Assembly (NCBI GenBank): GCA_963978895.1
Contig: OZ022246.1
Location: 11,891,820 to 11,955,819 of the forward strand
DNA: 64,000 nucleotides
Source: Erpobdella octoculata
Taxonomy: Eukaryota > Annelida > Clitellata > Hirudinida > Erpobdellidae
Reading direction: 5' to 3'
The position numbers were made by a program, and so were the translations under genes. Every line of letters begins with the position of its first letter. Within the stretch, counting starts at the first letter, position 1. The notes below the pieces were generated by a model. The model worked only from the letters and a program-made list of their open reading frames with translations. It ran no database searches and had not been told where the DNA came from. This document shows positions 1-10,917 of this stretch, in pieces.

Positions 1-192
1 TTGCTTTCTCGTTCCTGTTTTTGCTCATTCACTAGTTCCCGTTTCCGCACGCTCTCTCGCTCCCGCCCCGCTCTTTTTGTGACCGATTTTAATTTTTTTC
101 ACGAAAACCTTCCTCCATTGATTCTCAAGGTTATGTAAAAAATTAATTACGATCGGATGAATGGTGTAGCAATGCAGACACACAGACAGTCA
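1..192 (-). mobile_element. HelA Helitron, 5' portion, cut by window edge
   Basis: Minus-strand HelA sequence. The conserved 5' block is readable here in reverse (CGATCGGATGAATGGTGTAG near 151-170), matching the complete copy at 62292-62586. The 3' end lies outside the window. It abuts an R repeat without a clean 5' TC terminus, so this end is eroded. Confidence 0.6.
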
Positions 193-223
193 TTTTTACA
201 AACTTTTATTTAGTTTAAAATCT

Positions 224-279
<56 letters not shown>

Positions 280-504
280 GTGTGTGTGTGTGTGTGACTT
301 TCTCAGTACACAAATCTTGCAAGTAAAATTTAACCAGTTTTTTGACTAGCTAGGAAGCTGAAACTTTCAGCATAGCTTTATATTGGATGACAATGCTTGA
401 TTCAATAAAGAAAAACTCAATTTGAACATCTTTCGTATTTCTAAATCGAGTGTATTTTAAATTAAAGTTTGTGCTAAAAAACTCGTTTTTTTCCTTTACT
501 TGTT
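193..504 (+). repeat. Dispersed repeat R, copy 1, with (TG)n core
   Basis: A ~300 bp unit runs from TTTTTACAAACTTTTATTTA to TTTTTCCTTTACTTGTT and recurs at 1083-1220 + 5713-5851, 29245-29530 (minus), 29716-29980, 33798-34065 and 58011-58301. It has no ORF. The inner (TG)n tract (about 223-294) varies in length between copies, from a few units to over 30. The class is undetermined: no TIR, hairpin or Pol III box is evident. Confidence 0.7.
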
Positions 505-591
505 CTCTATATAGAAGATATATGTATCGAGAATATGGATGACCAAAGTTTGTAGAGATTTTTGTTCATGACGCAGACTTTACGCAGAGTA

Positions 592-1059
592 CTAGCGGGG
601 TACCCGGCGTTGCCTGAGATTTTTATTGGTTTTTCTAATGTTTGTCTCTCTCGTTCCCATTTTCTTCCGCGCTTGCTCTCCCGCTCTTGGTCGCTTTTCC
701 GCTACCGGTTGCTTTCCTGATCCCGGTCGCTTTCCCGCTCCCGGCCGTTTTCTCGCTCTCGTTTGCTTTCCCGCTCCCGGTCGCTTTCTCGATCCCGGAC
801 GCTTTCCCGTTCTTGGTCGCTTTACCTTTCCCGTTCACTTTTCCGCTCTCATTTGCTTTTTTGTTCCCTCTTGCTTTCCCGTTCCCGTTTCCACTCATTT
901 TCTAATTCCCGTTTCCGCTCGCTCTCCCACTCCGTTCATTTCGTGACCAATTTCAATTTTTTCTTCACTATAATTGTCTCCCATTGCCTCTCAAGCTTGT
1001 GTGAAAATTACATTACGATCGGATGAATGGTTTAGCAATGCATAAAGGACTTATATAGA
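592..1059 (-). mobile_element. HelA Helitron, complete copy
   Basis: The plus strand starts CTAG-CGGGGTACCCGGCGTTG, the reverse of the 3' terminus with its GC-rich hairpin, and ends ...TATATAGA. It is flanked by A (591) and T (1060), as expected for Helitron insertion between A and T without duplication. The interior carries a degenerate 18 bp CCCGCTCCCGGTCGCTTT minisatellite and the conserved 5' block. It is non-autonomous. The long predicted peptides over it in all frames are products of the minisatellite. Confidence 0.75.
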
Positions 1060-1082
1060 TACTTACTTACTTACATAATCTT

Positions 1083-1220
1083 ATTTTTACAAACTTTTAT
1101 TTAGGTTACAATCTTTGTTTGTGTGTGTGGCTTTCTCTGTACGCAAATCTTGCAAGTAAAATTTAACCAGCTTTTTGACAAGCTATGAAGATGAAATTTT
1201 CAGCATATTTTTATATTGGA
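1083..1220 (+). repeat. Repeat R, copy 2, left part (split by Helitron)
   Basis: First half of an R copy, ending ...TTATATTGGA at 1220. The missing half starts TGACAATACATG at 5713. The two halves joined are collinear with intact R copies such as 29716-29980. Confidence 0.75.
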
Positions 1221-1391
1221 CTAGCGGGGGCACCCGGCGTTGCGCGGGGTTTTTAGAGGTTTACCTAATGCGTTTCTTTTTCGCTCCCGTTTCCTTCGCG
1301 CTTGCGTTCCCACTTTCAGTCGTTATCCGTTCCCTGTCGCTTTCCCGCTCATTTTTTCGCTCTCAGTCCCCCCCCTAGATCCGATTCTACA

Positions 1392-1818
1392 TATATACAT
1401 ACATACATACATACATACATACATACATACATACATACATACATACATACATACATACATACATACATACATACATACATACATACATACATACATACAT
1501 ACATACATACATACATACATACATACATACATACATACATACATACATACATACATACATACATAGATACATATATAGATACATACACACACATACATAC
1601 TTTGAATTAGCATTTAGTGCCAAAATATTGTGAAAAAAACACATACATACGTACATACATACATACATACATACATACATACATACATACATACATACAT
1701 ACATACATACATACATACATACATACATACATACATACATACATACATACATACATACATACATACATACATACATACATACATACATACATACATACAT
1801 ACATACATACATACATAC

Positions 1819-1849
<31 letters not shown>

Positions 1850-1927
1850 CATACATACATACATACATACATACATACATACATACATACATACATACAT
1901 ACATACATACATACATACATACATACA
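1392..1927. repeat. (CATA)n microsatellite arrays
   Basis: Nearly perfect CATA/TATG arrays at about 1392-1577 and 1644-1927, separated by a short unique segment. Every reading frame is open because the 4 bp unit gives a stop-free 12 bp repeat, so the tyrosine/histidine/threonine-rich or Cys/Met/Tyr/Val-rich peptides predicted here are not genes. Confidence 0.95.
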
Positions 1928-3409
1928 TCTATATATATAAAAGAACATGTCCTGACTGACTGACTGACTGACTGACTGACTGACTGACTGACTGACTGAC
2001 TGACAGATGACTGACTGATAATCAACGCCGAGCTCAAACGCCTCATCCTAGGAACGTGAAATTTGGAACTTATATTACTTTTATAGCGTAAACATCCGCT
2101 AAGAAAGGATTTTTGAAAATTTTGCTCCTGAGGGGAAAAAACTGGAAAACAACCTTTTTTCTAAAATTTTTTCTAAAGTTTTTTTCTGAAATTTGGTATA
2201 TAGATTCTTTTTGAAAAATAAAAAGATAGGTGTTTAACCATTTTTTGAAAATTCGGTTTCCCGGACCTCAAATGTGGGTTGGAAAATTGAGTTATTTGGT
2301 TTTTAAAGTAGCTTCTACTCAAAAACTGTTAATGCTACAGGAATAAAAATTAGTATTTAGTTTCTACTCCAACAATAATGAAATATGTGTTTTAGCATTT
2401 TTTGAAAATTTGGTTTCCAGGACTTCAAATGTGGGGTGGAATATAGGGCAAATTGTCTTTTATAGTAACTGCTACTCAAAAACAGTAAATGCCACAGATG
2501 TAAAAATTATTATTTAGTTTCTTTTCTAAAAATAAAGATATACGTGTTTCACCATTTTTTACAAATTTGGTTTCCCGGACCTCAAATGTGGGTTGGAAAA
2601 TTGGGTTATTTGGTTTTTAAAGTAGCTTCTACTCAAAAACTGTTAATGCTACAAAAGTAAAAATTAGTATTTAGTTTCTACTCTAAAATTAAGGATATAT
2701 GTGTTTCACCATTTTTTGAAATTTTGGTTTTCAGGACCTCAAATGTGGGGTGGAAAAAAGGTTTCTTTGGTTTTTAAAGTAACTGCTACTCAAAAACTAT
2801 GAATGCTACAGATGTCAAAATTAGTATTTAGTATTTACTCAAAAAATTATGATATAAGTGTTTCAACATTTTTTTAAAAATTTGGTTTCCAGGACATCAA
2901 ATGTGGGGTGGAAAAAAGGGTTATTTGATTTCAAAATAACTGCTACTCACAAACTGTAAGTGCTACAAATGTAAAAATTAGTATTTTGAAGTTTTGTGCC
3001 GGTTAAAAGTAGCTAAGTTCAGTTTATCACCGGCCGGGCCAAGCTGTTATTTTAGAGTCTTCACACGGGCTAGGCCAAACCTTAAATCAAAGTGGAACGG
3101 GCCGAGGTTTTTCACCAAGTATATAGATATTTTAGTGATTTTAGGGTCTTCAGTTGGGCCGGGCCAAACCTGAAGTCAAGGTGGGACGGGCCGAAGTTTT
3201 TCATCAAGTATATAGAACTTCTAAGCCTGTAAGAATGGGCCGGGCCTAATTCAGACGGGCTGTGCCGGGCCAGGAGTTTGGGTTTTTAAAACGGGCTGGG
3301 CTAAGTTGTCGACGGGCCGAGCCGAGACCTAAAAAATTGATCTCTACTATGGATGCACGGTTCAAACTCTCTAATTTCATGCGAGCGAAGCCGCTACGGG
3401 CACTGCTAG
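1928..3409 (+). mobile_element. HelB Helitron, full-length copy a (1482 bp)
   Basis: Begins TCTATATATATAAAAGAACA and ends GGGCACTG-CTAG. It is flanked by A (1927) and T (3410) and lies within a CATA array that continues on both sides. Just inside the 5' end is a (TGAC)n tract (1955-2005) seen only as one to three units in other copies. The middle (about 2200-3000) is a tandem array of diverged ~115-120 bp units, each containing a GGACCTCAAATGTGGGG-like core. The 3' third is rich in GGGCCGGGCC. No coding capacity. Confidence 0.8.
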
Positions 3410-3449
3410 TACATACATACATACATACATACATACATACATACATACA

Positions 3450-3480
<31 letters not shown>
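3410..3480. repeat. (CATA)n, right part of array split by HelB
   Basis: CATA units resume immediately after the CTAG terminus of HelB, so the Helitron inserted into a pre-existing CATA array. Confidence 0.85.
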
Positions 3481-3483
<3 letters not shown>

Positions 3484-3540
3484 GATACATACACACACAT
3501 ACATACTTTGAATTAGCATTTAGTGCCAAAATATTGTAAA

Positions 3541-4399
3541 ACAAGTAAATTAAAAACGAATTTTTAAAACCAATGCTCTTATATGTAATTAAAACACAAA
3601 TTTTGCAATCAATTTTTTCTTATATTACTCTTTTATTTTATGTTAAAGTCGAAATATCTTAATTATATCGAAATATCGAAATTAATTAAAATTATCTAAA
3701 TTAATTGACTTATTGTAAAACTAATAATTGAATATTGCATTGTCTTCTATTTTGAGCATGTATGCAAAATTTGAAAAAATCTATCATCAGGAAGTGACTC
3801 AAAAATTGATTGCAAGATTTGAAACAGACAGAGAAACAAACAGACAGACAGAGAAACAGAGACGACGAGTTAATAAAAGCATTGGTAATAATAATAAAAA
3901 TATCATCAAAAAGCATCGAATTTAAATATCTCAACTATTTTCATGAAAATTTCGTACACGCTTGAGAATCGCGGTCAGTGAGTGTGGTTCGTGTTAACTT
4001 GGTAAAATAGTCTGCCAGTCGGTTAGCGTTTTGTGGTCAAGAAAACCCTCAAGAAAACCCTCAAGAAAACCCTCAAGAAAACCCTCAAGAAAACCCTCAA
4101 GAAAACCCTCAAGAAAACCCTCAAGAAAACCCTCAAGAAAACCCTCAAGAAAACCCTCAAGAAACCCCTCGATAAAATCCTCAAGAAAATTAACTAAATT
4201 AATTGACTTATTGTAAAACTAATAATTGAATATTGCATTGTCTTCTATCTTGAGCATGTATGCAAAATTTGAAAAAAGTCTATCATCAGGAAATGACTCA
4301 AAAATTGATTGCAAGATTTGAAACAGACAGAGAAACAGACAGACAGAGAAACAGACAGACAGAGAAACAGAGCCGACGAGTTAATAAAAGCATTGGTAA
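3541..4399. repeat. Left arm of a large inverted repeat
   Basis: Reverse complement of 4931-5700 at high identity, with arms about 0.77-0.86 kb. Within the arm a ~180 bp block recurs directly (3711-3892 and 4207-4398). The arm carries a minisatellite of CAAGAAAACCCT (about 4039-4190, roughly a dozen units). The opposite arm has only about three units, so the array expanded or shrank on one side after the palindrome formed. Confidence 0.8.
4039..4190 (+). repeat. 12-bp minisatellite CAAGAAAACCCT
   Basis: About a dozen tandem copies, the last ones diverged. It reads as an open Arg-Lys-Pro-Ser repeat peptide, which I treat as an artefact because the opposite arm of the inverted repeat has lost most units. 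Confidence 0.9.
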
Positions 4400-4403
4400 A
4401 AAA

Positions 4404-4930
4404 CACATACATACGTACATACATACATACATACATACATACATACATACATACATACATACATACATACATACATACATACATACATACATGCATACAT
4501 ACATACATACATACATACATACATACATACATACATACATACATACATACATGCATGCATGCATGCATGCATACATACATACATACATACATACATACAT
4601 ACATACATACATACATACATACATACATACATACATACATACATACATACATACATACATACATACATAAACACACATACATGCACATACACATACATAC
4701 ATACACACATACATACGCACATACATATATATCTATATATATATAGTTCTCGCTCGTTCACCCGCTCCGCTCCGCTCATTTTGTGACGGATTTTAAAATT
4801 TTTTTCTCTATATTTGATTCCCCTTGACTCTCAAGGTTGTGTGAAAATTTCATTACGATCGGATGAATGGTGTAGCAATGCATAAATAACATACCTATAT
4901 ATATATATACATACATACAAACATTCATTT
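4404..4930. repeat. (CATA)n array and HelA-like 5' segment at the palindrome centre
   Basis: CATA units with a GCAT patch near 4551-4570 run to about 4730. They are followed by a minus-strand HelA 5' block (about 4747-4930, including CGATCGGATGAATGGTGTAG). This forms the spacer between the two inverted arms. Confidence 0.75.
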
Positions 4931-5700
4931 TTATTACCAATGCTTTTATTAACTCGTCGGCTCTGTTTCTCTGTCTGTTTCTCTGTCTGTTTCTCTGTCT
5001 GTTTCTCTGTCTGTTTCAAATCTTGCAATCAATTTTTGAGTCACTTCCTGTTGATAGATTTTTTTCAAATTTTGCATACATGCTCAAGATAGAAGACAAT
5101 GCAATATTCAATTATTAGTTTTACAATAAGTCAATTAATTTAGTTAATTTTCTTGAGGATTTTATCGAGGGGTTTCTTGAGGGTTTTCTTGAGGGTTTTC
5201 TTGACCATAAAACGCTAACCGACTGGCAGACTATTTTACCAAGTTAACACGAACCACACTCACTGACCGCGATTCTCAAGCGTGTACGAAATTTTCATGA
5301 AAATAGTTGAGATATTTAAATTCGATGCTTTTTGATGATATTTTTATTATTATTACCAATGCTTTTATTAACTCGTCGTCTCTGTTTCTCTGTCTGTCTG
5401 TTTGTTTCTCTGTCTGTTTCAAATCTTGCAATCAATTTTTGAGTCACTTCCTGATGATAGATTTTTTCAAATTTTGCATACATGCTTAAAATAGAAGACA
5501 ATGCAATATTCAATTATTAGTTTTACAATAAGTCAATTAATTTAGATAATTTTAATTAATTTCGATATTTCGATATAATTAAGATATTTCGACTTTAACA
5601 TAAAATAAAAGAGTAATATAAGAAAAAATTGATTGCAAAATTTGTGTTTTAATTACATATAAGAGCATTGGTTTTAAAAATTAGTTTTTAATTTACTTGT
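4931..5700. repeat. Right arm of the large inverted repeat
   Basis: Mirror of 3541-4399, including the minisatellite remnant at about 5155-5205. The arm ends next to the TATATATATAGA terminus of the enclosing Helitron. Confidence 0.8.
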
Positions 5701-5712
5701 TATATATATAGA

Positions 5713-5851
5713 TGACAATACATGATTTAATAAAAAAAAATTTAATTTGAACATCTTTCGTATACATACACACTTACACACACAGACAGACATCGAGTGT
5801 ATTTGAAATTAAAGTTTGTGTTAAAAAACTCGTTTTTTCCTTTACTTGTTA
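5713..5851 (+). repeat. Repeat R, copy 2, right part
   Basis: Continues the R copy interrupted at 1220 and ends TTTTTTCCTTTACTTGTT. Confidence 0.75.
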
Positions 5852-6292
5852 TATATATAGATTATAATACCTAACGCGTGAGTTATGATAATGACCCAGA
5901 GTGTGAGTCTCAAGAGTCAGCTCAATTTAAATGAATGCAAACAGTACAATGCAACGATGTAGTAAGTGTTCATAGTGATGTAAGACTTTTGTAAGTGCAT
6001 GCATAAAGGTAAATTTTTTTATTTGTGGCCACTTCGGGCCCTTCAACCCTCATGGGCCCCCCGCATTTCGGGGTCTGCAGGGGCGGTAGTTACGCCACTG
6101 AGTACTGAGCTCCTGGTCTGCACCGAGAAACAACAACTACTCAAAAATTGTATTAACAACCAGAAAAGTACTCAGCATGTTTGTTTTATGAACACAAAAG
6201 TATTTCATAGCAAATTTTTAGTTTTAAAAGCTGATTGTTGCGCCATTAATAAAAAAATATATAAGTAAAACGTGCGTGTGCTAAAAAAAATG
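5852..6292. other. Non-coding stretch with a DNA-transposon end
   Basis: No gene seen. The reverse complement of about 6060-6107 reads CAGTGGCGTAACTACCGCCC followed by GC-rich sequence, which looks like the terminus of a CAGTGGCG-type cut-and-paste element. I could not identify the partner end. It may also include the 3' UTR of the minus-strand HAD gene. Confidence 0.4.
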
Positions 6293-6716
6293 TTAGTTGT
6301 AGCCTCCATTGATGAGTACTACCGACAACAAATTGCTTGTGCGTGAAACATCGACATCTGATTGCAAGTTAACATGTTGCTGAGGTACACTTTTGTGCTG
6401 CACAGAATTATAATTTATTATGTGGAGATGTTTGTTTTTTGTGCTATTTTCTTGTACGTATTTATGAATTTCATCTAAAGTGATGTTGTTTTTTACCAAA
6501 AATGAAAGATTTCCTGCTCTTTTTGAAATTTTAACATACAAACGACGGTCGTCAAAAAGCAAAATCTGATGGGGTAGAAGAGTTATTCCGTATGTTTCCT
6601 TAATTCTTTCGACAACATTGGCAAGGTGGTCCAGCTTGCCCACATAGTATACTCTTGGTGTCAATTGTGGCTTCACGTGCTTGGGGTTAGCTTCGATTAG
6701 AACTCTTTGTGTGTTG
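6293..6716 (-). CDS. HAD-like phosphatase family gene 1, exon 2 (C-terminal half)
   Basis: The exon is preceded on the minus strand by a T-rich tract and ACAG (6717-6720), then reads in phase from 6716 to a stop at 6293. It encodes about 140 residues including ILLFDD, the acidic motif IV of HAD-fold phosphatases, and an ITLDEIHKYV stretch that matches the corresponding region of the paralogue at 28743-29109. The acceptor phase is the same as in that paralogue (the first base completes a codon). It contains no motif I, so it cannot be a whole protein. I join it to the exon at 27782-28092, giving a predicted 244-residue protein. The alternative is an orphan exon left by duplication. The function is probably Mg-dependent phosphatase-like, with unknown substrate. 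Confidence 0.6.
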
Positions 6717-6810
6717 CTGTAAAAAAAAACATTTTAAATTAAATATTTTTCACAAAGCACGTTGATTTTGTTAAAAGCTGCCGACAGTAAACTTTTCAAC
6801 TTGCTGCAAC

Positions 6811-8069
6811 ATTCCAATGACTGGGTAATAGTGATGGGCGATTTTGAACGAATCGTTCATTTTGAACGATTTATTGAGGTGAACCAACTGAGTCGATTCA
6901 CTAATTCTAAAAAGAATCGTTCAATCTTATTTGGTTCATTTACGTAATTAACATTGAGGCGGAGCTTACCGGACTAGCCAGCCAATGTCAAAGGGCCTCA
7001 AGCTCGGCTTATTTACATTAACTCACTATAGAAATTAGCTAAGAAAAAACAGTGTCTCTATCAAAGGTTATTTTGATATCAAAAGCGCAATTAAAAATTT
7101 CGTGTTCCGCTAAGAATAACAATTCCCTCAATCCCAAAGTCATAAACTTGGTCAAGGCATTAGCTGGTTCACTACAGAAAAGGTTAACTGGTGCAGAAAC
7201 GCAAACTCTCTGCGCAGAGTCAACCTTGCTGGACCCTCGGTTTGAAAGAAAAAGATTTAGCAATGCTTCACCACTAGAACAGGCAGTGAAGAATGTAAAA
7301 CTTTTGGCGTCCAGAAAGAATAATAATAATCTAGTGCAGCCTCAAGTAGATGATGATTACCCATTCCAATGACTGGGTAATAGTGATGGGCGATTTTGAA
7401 CGAATCGTTCATTTTGAACGATTTATTGAGGTGAACCAACTGAGTCGATTCACTAATTCTAAAAAGAATCGTTCAATCTTATTTGGTTCATTTACGTAAT
7501 TAACATTGAGGCGGAGCTTACCGGACTAGCCAGCCAATGTCAAAGTGCCTCAAGCTTGGCTTATTTACATTAACTCACTATAGAAATTAGCTAAGAAAAA
7601 ACAGTGTCTCTATCAAAGGTTATTTTGATATCAAAAGCGCAATTAAAAATTTCGTGTTCCGCTAAGAATAACAATTCCCTCAATCCCAAAGTCATAAACT
7701 TGGTCAAGGCATTAGCTGGTTCACTACAGAAAAGGTTAACTGGTGCAGAAACGCAAACTCTCTGCGCAGAGTCAACCTTGCTGGACCCTCGGTTTGAAAG
7801 AAAAAGATTTAGCGATGCTTCACCACTAGAACAGGCAGTAAAGAATGTAAAACTTTTGGCGTCCAGAAAGAATAATAATAATCTAGTGCAGCCTCAAGTA
7901 GATGATGTTCTAAAACAACAAAAACCCCGATCTTCAATATGGGATGATTTTGACAGCAGAAATGCAGACTGTATCAACTCCCAAACCCCGATGTCCGAAG
8001 CCATCATTAAAGTAAAGCGGTTTACTGATGAACCCTTAATTGCAAGAGATGCTGACTTTTTGAAATAGT
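6811..8069 (+). pseudogene. hAT transposase remnant with internal 552-bp tandem duplication
   Basis: The reading frame at 7604-8068 carries hallmarks of the hAT transposase C-terminus: LLDPRF, then SIWDDFDS, then a segment ending EPLIARDADFLK, matching the EPLIxRxxDPLxWW block with a TAG where the first Trp is expected. A tandem duplication of 552 bp (6811-7362 and 7363-7914) repeats the N-terminal part of this fragment; the first copy (7052-7372) is cut off at the junction. Each unit begins with TAGTGATGGGCGATTTT, a sequence like a hAT terminal repeat followed by a GAACGA-rich palindrome. This suggests an internally deleted element that then duplicated. It is inactive: it has a stop, a truncation, and a foldback element inserted just after. 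Confidence 0.7.
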
Positions 8070-9256
8070 GGAGTGACGGTATGCGGACTTTTCATCAAAG
8101 GACGATTCATCAAGGGACTGCTCATCAAGGACTATTCATCACGGGACTATTCATCAAGAAACTATTCATCAAAGGACTATTCATCAAAAGGACGGTTCAT
8201 CATAAGGACTGTTCATCTAAAGTCTATTTATCAAGAGGACTATTCATCAAATTTTGATCTAAAGACTTTTCATCAAAGGACGATTCATTAAGGGACTGTT
8301 CATCAAGGACTATTCATCAAGGAACTATTCATCAAGAAACTATTTATCAAAGGCCTATTCATCAAAGGCCTATTCATCAAAAGGACGGTTCATCATAAGG
8401 ACTGTTCATCTAAAGTCTATTTATCAAGAGGACTATTCGTCAAATTTTGATCTTAAGATCTTGACGTTATTTCTTGTCCAGTTGTTTTATTTACTGTATG
8501 TGACGAATAAAATTGTTGTATATTACAACTACAACCATGTTTTCTACAAACTTCTTGATTGCTCGAAGCATGTGTGTTTTTGAAACGTGGCCCCTTGGTG
8601 TTAAATGACCGATGCCAGATTTGACATAGCGGGCATGTATGATGCTTTGGCGTGTTTATGGCATTTGGTGAATGTGTACATATGCCGGTTTGCAAAAATA
8701 GTCAAATTTAGATTTTCTGGTGCTGTGACCGGGAGCGGGAAAGCGATCGGGTGCCGGAAGGCGACCGGGAGCGGGAGACAAGCGGGAACGAGAGAGCGAC
8801 CGGGAGCGTGAGAGCAAGCGGGAGCGGGGAAGCGACCGGGAGCGGGAAAGCGAAGCGGTGAAGGAAATAGGAGCAAGAGAAAAACGATCGAAAAATCTCT
8901 AAAAACCCCGGGCAACGCCGGGTACCCCGCTAGTTCTATTATAGAGTATAAAGTATTTGGATGCAAGCACAGTAGCAATGTAAATTTGATATAAGTTACC
9001 CTACATTTTGGTAACATATTTTGGTTGAAAATAACATCGTGAACAATTTTATTATTTTTTTTTATGAATAGTCCGCTTGATGAATAGACATTAGATGAAC
9101 AGTCCTTATGATGAACCGTCCTCTTGATGAATAGTCCTTTGATGAATAGTCCTTTGATGAATAGTCCTTTGATGAATAGTCCTTCGATGAATAGTCCTTG
9201 ATGAACAGTCCCTTGATGAATCGTCCTTTGATGAACAGTCCTAGAATCGGAGTGAC
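8070..9256. mobile_element. Foldback-like element with tandem-repeat inverted arms
   Basis: Left arm (8078-~8447) is a tandem array of GGACTATTCATCAA-type 14-15 bp units. The right arm (~9060-9248) is the same array inverted (TTGATGAATAGTCC). The sequence GGAGTGAC flanks the element at 8070-8077 and 9249-9256, an 8 bp duplication located within the hAT remnant. Long inverted arms built of short direct repeats are the defining structure of foldback elements. The left array is itself duplicated (about 8083-8260 and 8265-8447). The interior has no intact transposase. Confidence 0.7.
8700..8933 (+). mobile_element. HelA Helitron 3' portion inside the foldback element
   Basis: Contains the GACCGGGAGCGGGAAAGC minisatellite and the terminal hairpin CCCCGGGCAACGCCGGG followed by TACCCCG-CTAG (8930-8933) and T. 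The 5' end is not recognisable. Confidence 0.65.
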
Positions 9257-9296
9257 AGAGCTGGTGTATACTGTATATATTTTTTGTAAAGGTTGT

Positions 9297-9569
9297 CAAC
9301 AGTAAACATTGTAACCGCTTTGTAACGTTTCTTAACCGTCACTTTTTGGTTACAAGAAACGTGTTTCTTTTTGGTTGTTTTGCTCATAGGCTATGCGTTA
9401 AAGAAACGTTTCCTACGTAACGTTTCAGAAACGTTTCCTACGTAACGTTTCAGAAACGTTTCCTACGTAACGTTTCAGAAACGTTTCCTGTGTAACGCTT
9501 TAGAAACGTCCTCTATTATTTACTCATGCAAATTATTACGTTACAAAACAATTGTCATGTTTACTAGGT
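9297..9569. mobile_element. MITE with GTTTC/GTAAC minisatellite
   Basis: The ends are inverted: AGTAAACATTGTAACC on the left and CATGTTTACTAGGT on the right. The core (9406-9500) is a ~25 bp tandem unit TTTCCTACGTAACG repeated about four times. A related copy lies at 25138-25404 and ends ACCATGTTTACTGGGTA. It is non-coding. The family is unassigned. Confidence 0.6.
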
Positions 9570-9593
9570 ACACACTACGTGTACATTGAATCT

Positions 9594-9700
9594 ACAGGGT
9601 GGGCCAAAAAAGTAAGAGACGGGTACGGATTTTTGTACTCGATATATATATTTTATTTATTACAACGAGAGGATTTTGAATATTTTGTTCCTTAGAAGCT
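9594..9700 (+). mobile_element. Possible mariner-type terminal fragment
   Basis: TACAGGGTGGGCCAAAAAAG at 9594 has the TA-flanked CAGGGTGGGCCA start common in mariner-like termini. No opposite end or transposase was found nearby, so this is a solo end at best. Confidence 0.35.
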
Positions 9701-9744
9701 GGTTTTGCATGTGCATTTTAATTTCTTCTGTTGAATACTCAAAC

Positions 9745-9835
9745 GAGTATTAATCGCCTTGAAGAATCGAACCCGCAGCCTTTCACTTACAGAGCGAACT
9801 CGCTAACTTAAGCGCCACAGAATCACACAGCTCAC
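9745..9835 (-). repeat. tRNA-derived SINE head (or tRNA relic)
   Basis: On the minus strand the sequence has an A-box-like TGGCGCTTAAGTTAGCG and a B box GGGTTCGATTC at tRNA-like spacing. A second, diverged copy of similar layout is at 10095-10180. No clean acceptor stem is visible, so I favour a SINE promoter region over a functional tRNA gene. Confidence 0.5.
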
Positions 9836-10094
9836 ATTTTTCAGTAGACCAACTAATTTTTATTCAAAATTAATTTGAGTCTTATTTTGGTGATCTTTCA
9901 ATAGCAACCATGAACCTTAAAATTGGTTTAGTTGTTCAAAGATTTTAGCAATTGTGTTTGTTATAAATGAGCATATATTTTATGTCTATATAAAATTATA
10001 TTTGTTGTAATAACAGTCTATATTATCTGTGATATAACAAATAAATGCAAATTAACTAACAATTTCTTTAAAAGTTATAAAAGAAAACTTGTAG

Positions 10095-10180
10095 GTACTT
10101 AATTGGCAAACGGGGAATCGAACCGTAGCATCTAATTTACAGAGCAAACTCGTTAACCTCAACACCACGGAGTCTTACTA
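10095..10180 (-). repeat. Second tRNA-derived SINE head
   Basis: Minus-strand GGTTCGATTCCCCG (B box) with an upstream GTGGTGTTGAGGTTAACG A-box region. It shares layout with 9745-9835, but the body sequence differs. Confidence 0.5.
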
Positions 10181-10323
10181 TACTGCTAAAGGTTTACTAA
10201 ATGTATAGGCTTTTTAGATAATGCAGCGACTATAGTAATGCTAAATATTTCTATCACATTTTAACTTCACTTTCAAAAACAGAGTTAAAATCATAGCACC
10301 CTTAAAATTAGTTTTATTATTTA

Positions 10324-10917
<594 letters not shown>

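Larger units (their letters stand above)
1221..5712 (-). mobile_element. Large composite HelA-type Helitron (4.49 kb) inside repeat R
   Basis: The plus strand begins CTAG-CGGGGGCACCCGGCG at 1221 and ends ...ATATATATAGA at 5712. It lies between the A that ends one half of an R copy (1220) and the T that begins the other half (5713). Other R copies give the uninterrupted site, so the boundaries are exact and there is no target duplication, as expected for Helitrons. It contains HelA 3' sequence, CATA arrays, a nested HelB (1928-3409) and a large inverted repeat (3541-4399 / 4931-5700). No protein gene is present. An alternative is serial insertion of several elements with only the outermost being HelA. 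Confidence 0.7.

Noticed and set aside
1240..1948. Long frames of repeated Tyr-Ile-His-Thr or Met-Tyr-Val-Cys over CATA arrays
   Set aside because: A 4 bp repeat gives open frames in every phase. There is no codon bias, start context or conserved domain. The same applies near 4245-4779, 10423-11054 and 58329-58933.
4031..4216. Arg-Lys-Pro-Ser repeat peptide
   Set aside because: Explained by the 12 bp minisatellite; the opposite arm has lost most units.
3728..5513. Small host genes at 3728-3925 and 5316-5513
   Set aside because: Near-identical 65-codon frames in the two arms of an inverted repeat; no domain and no splice context.
8453..8695. Cys/His-rich minus-strand frame with TCPLCQIWHRSF
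   Set aside because: It might be a zinc-finger relic of the foldback element's transposase, but it is short, unmatched to a family I know, and merges into Helitron sequence.
9745..10180. Functional tRNA genes
   Set aside because: B boxes are good, but acceptor stems do not pair and two diverged copies lie close together, as expected of SINE heads.
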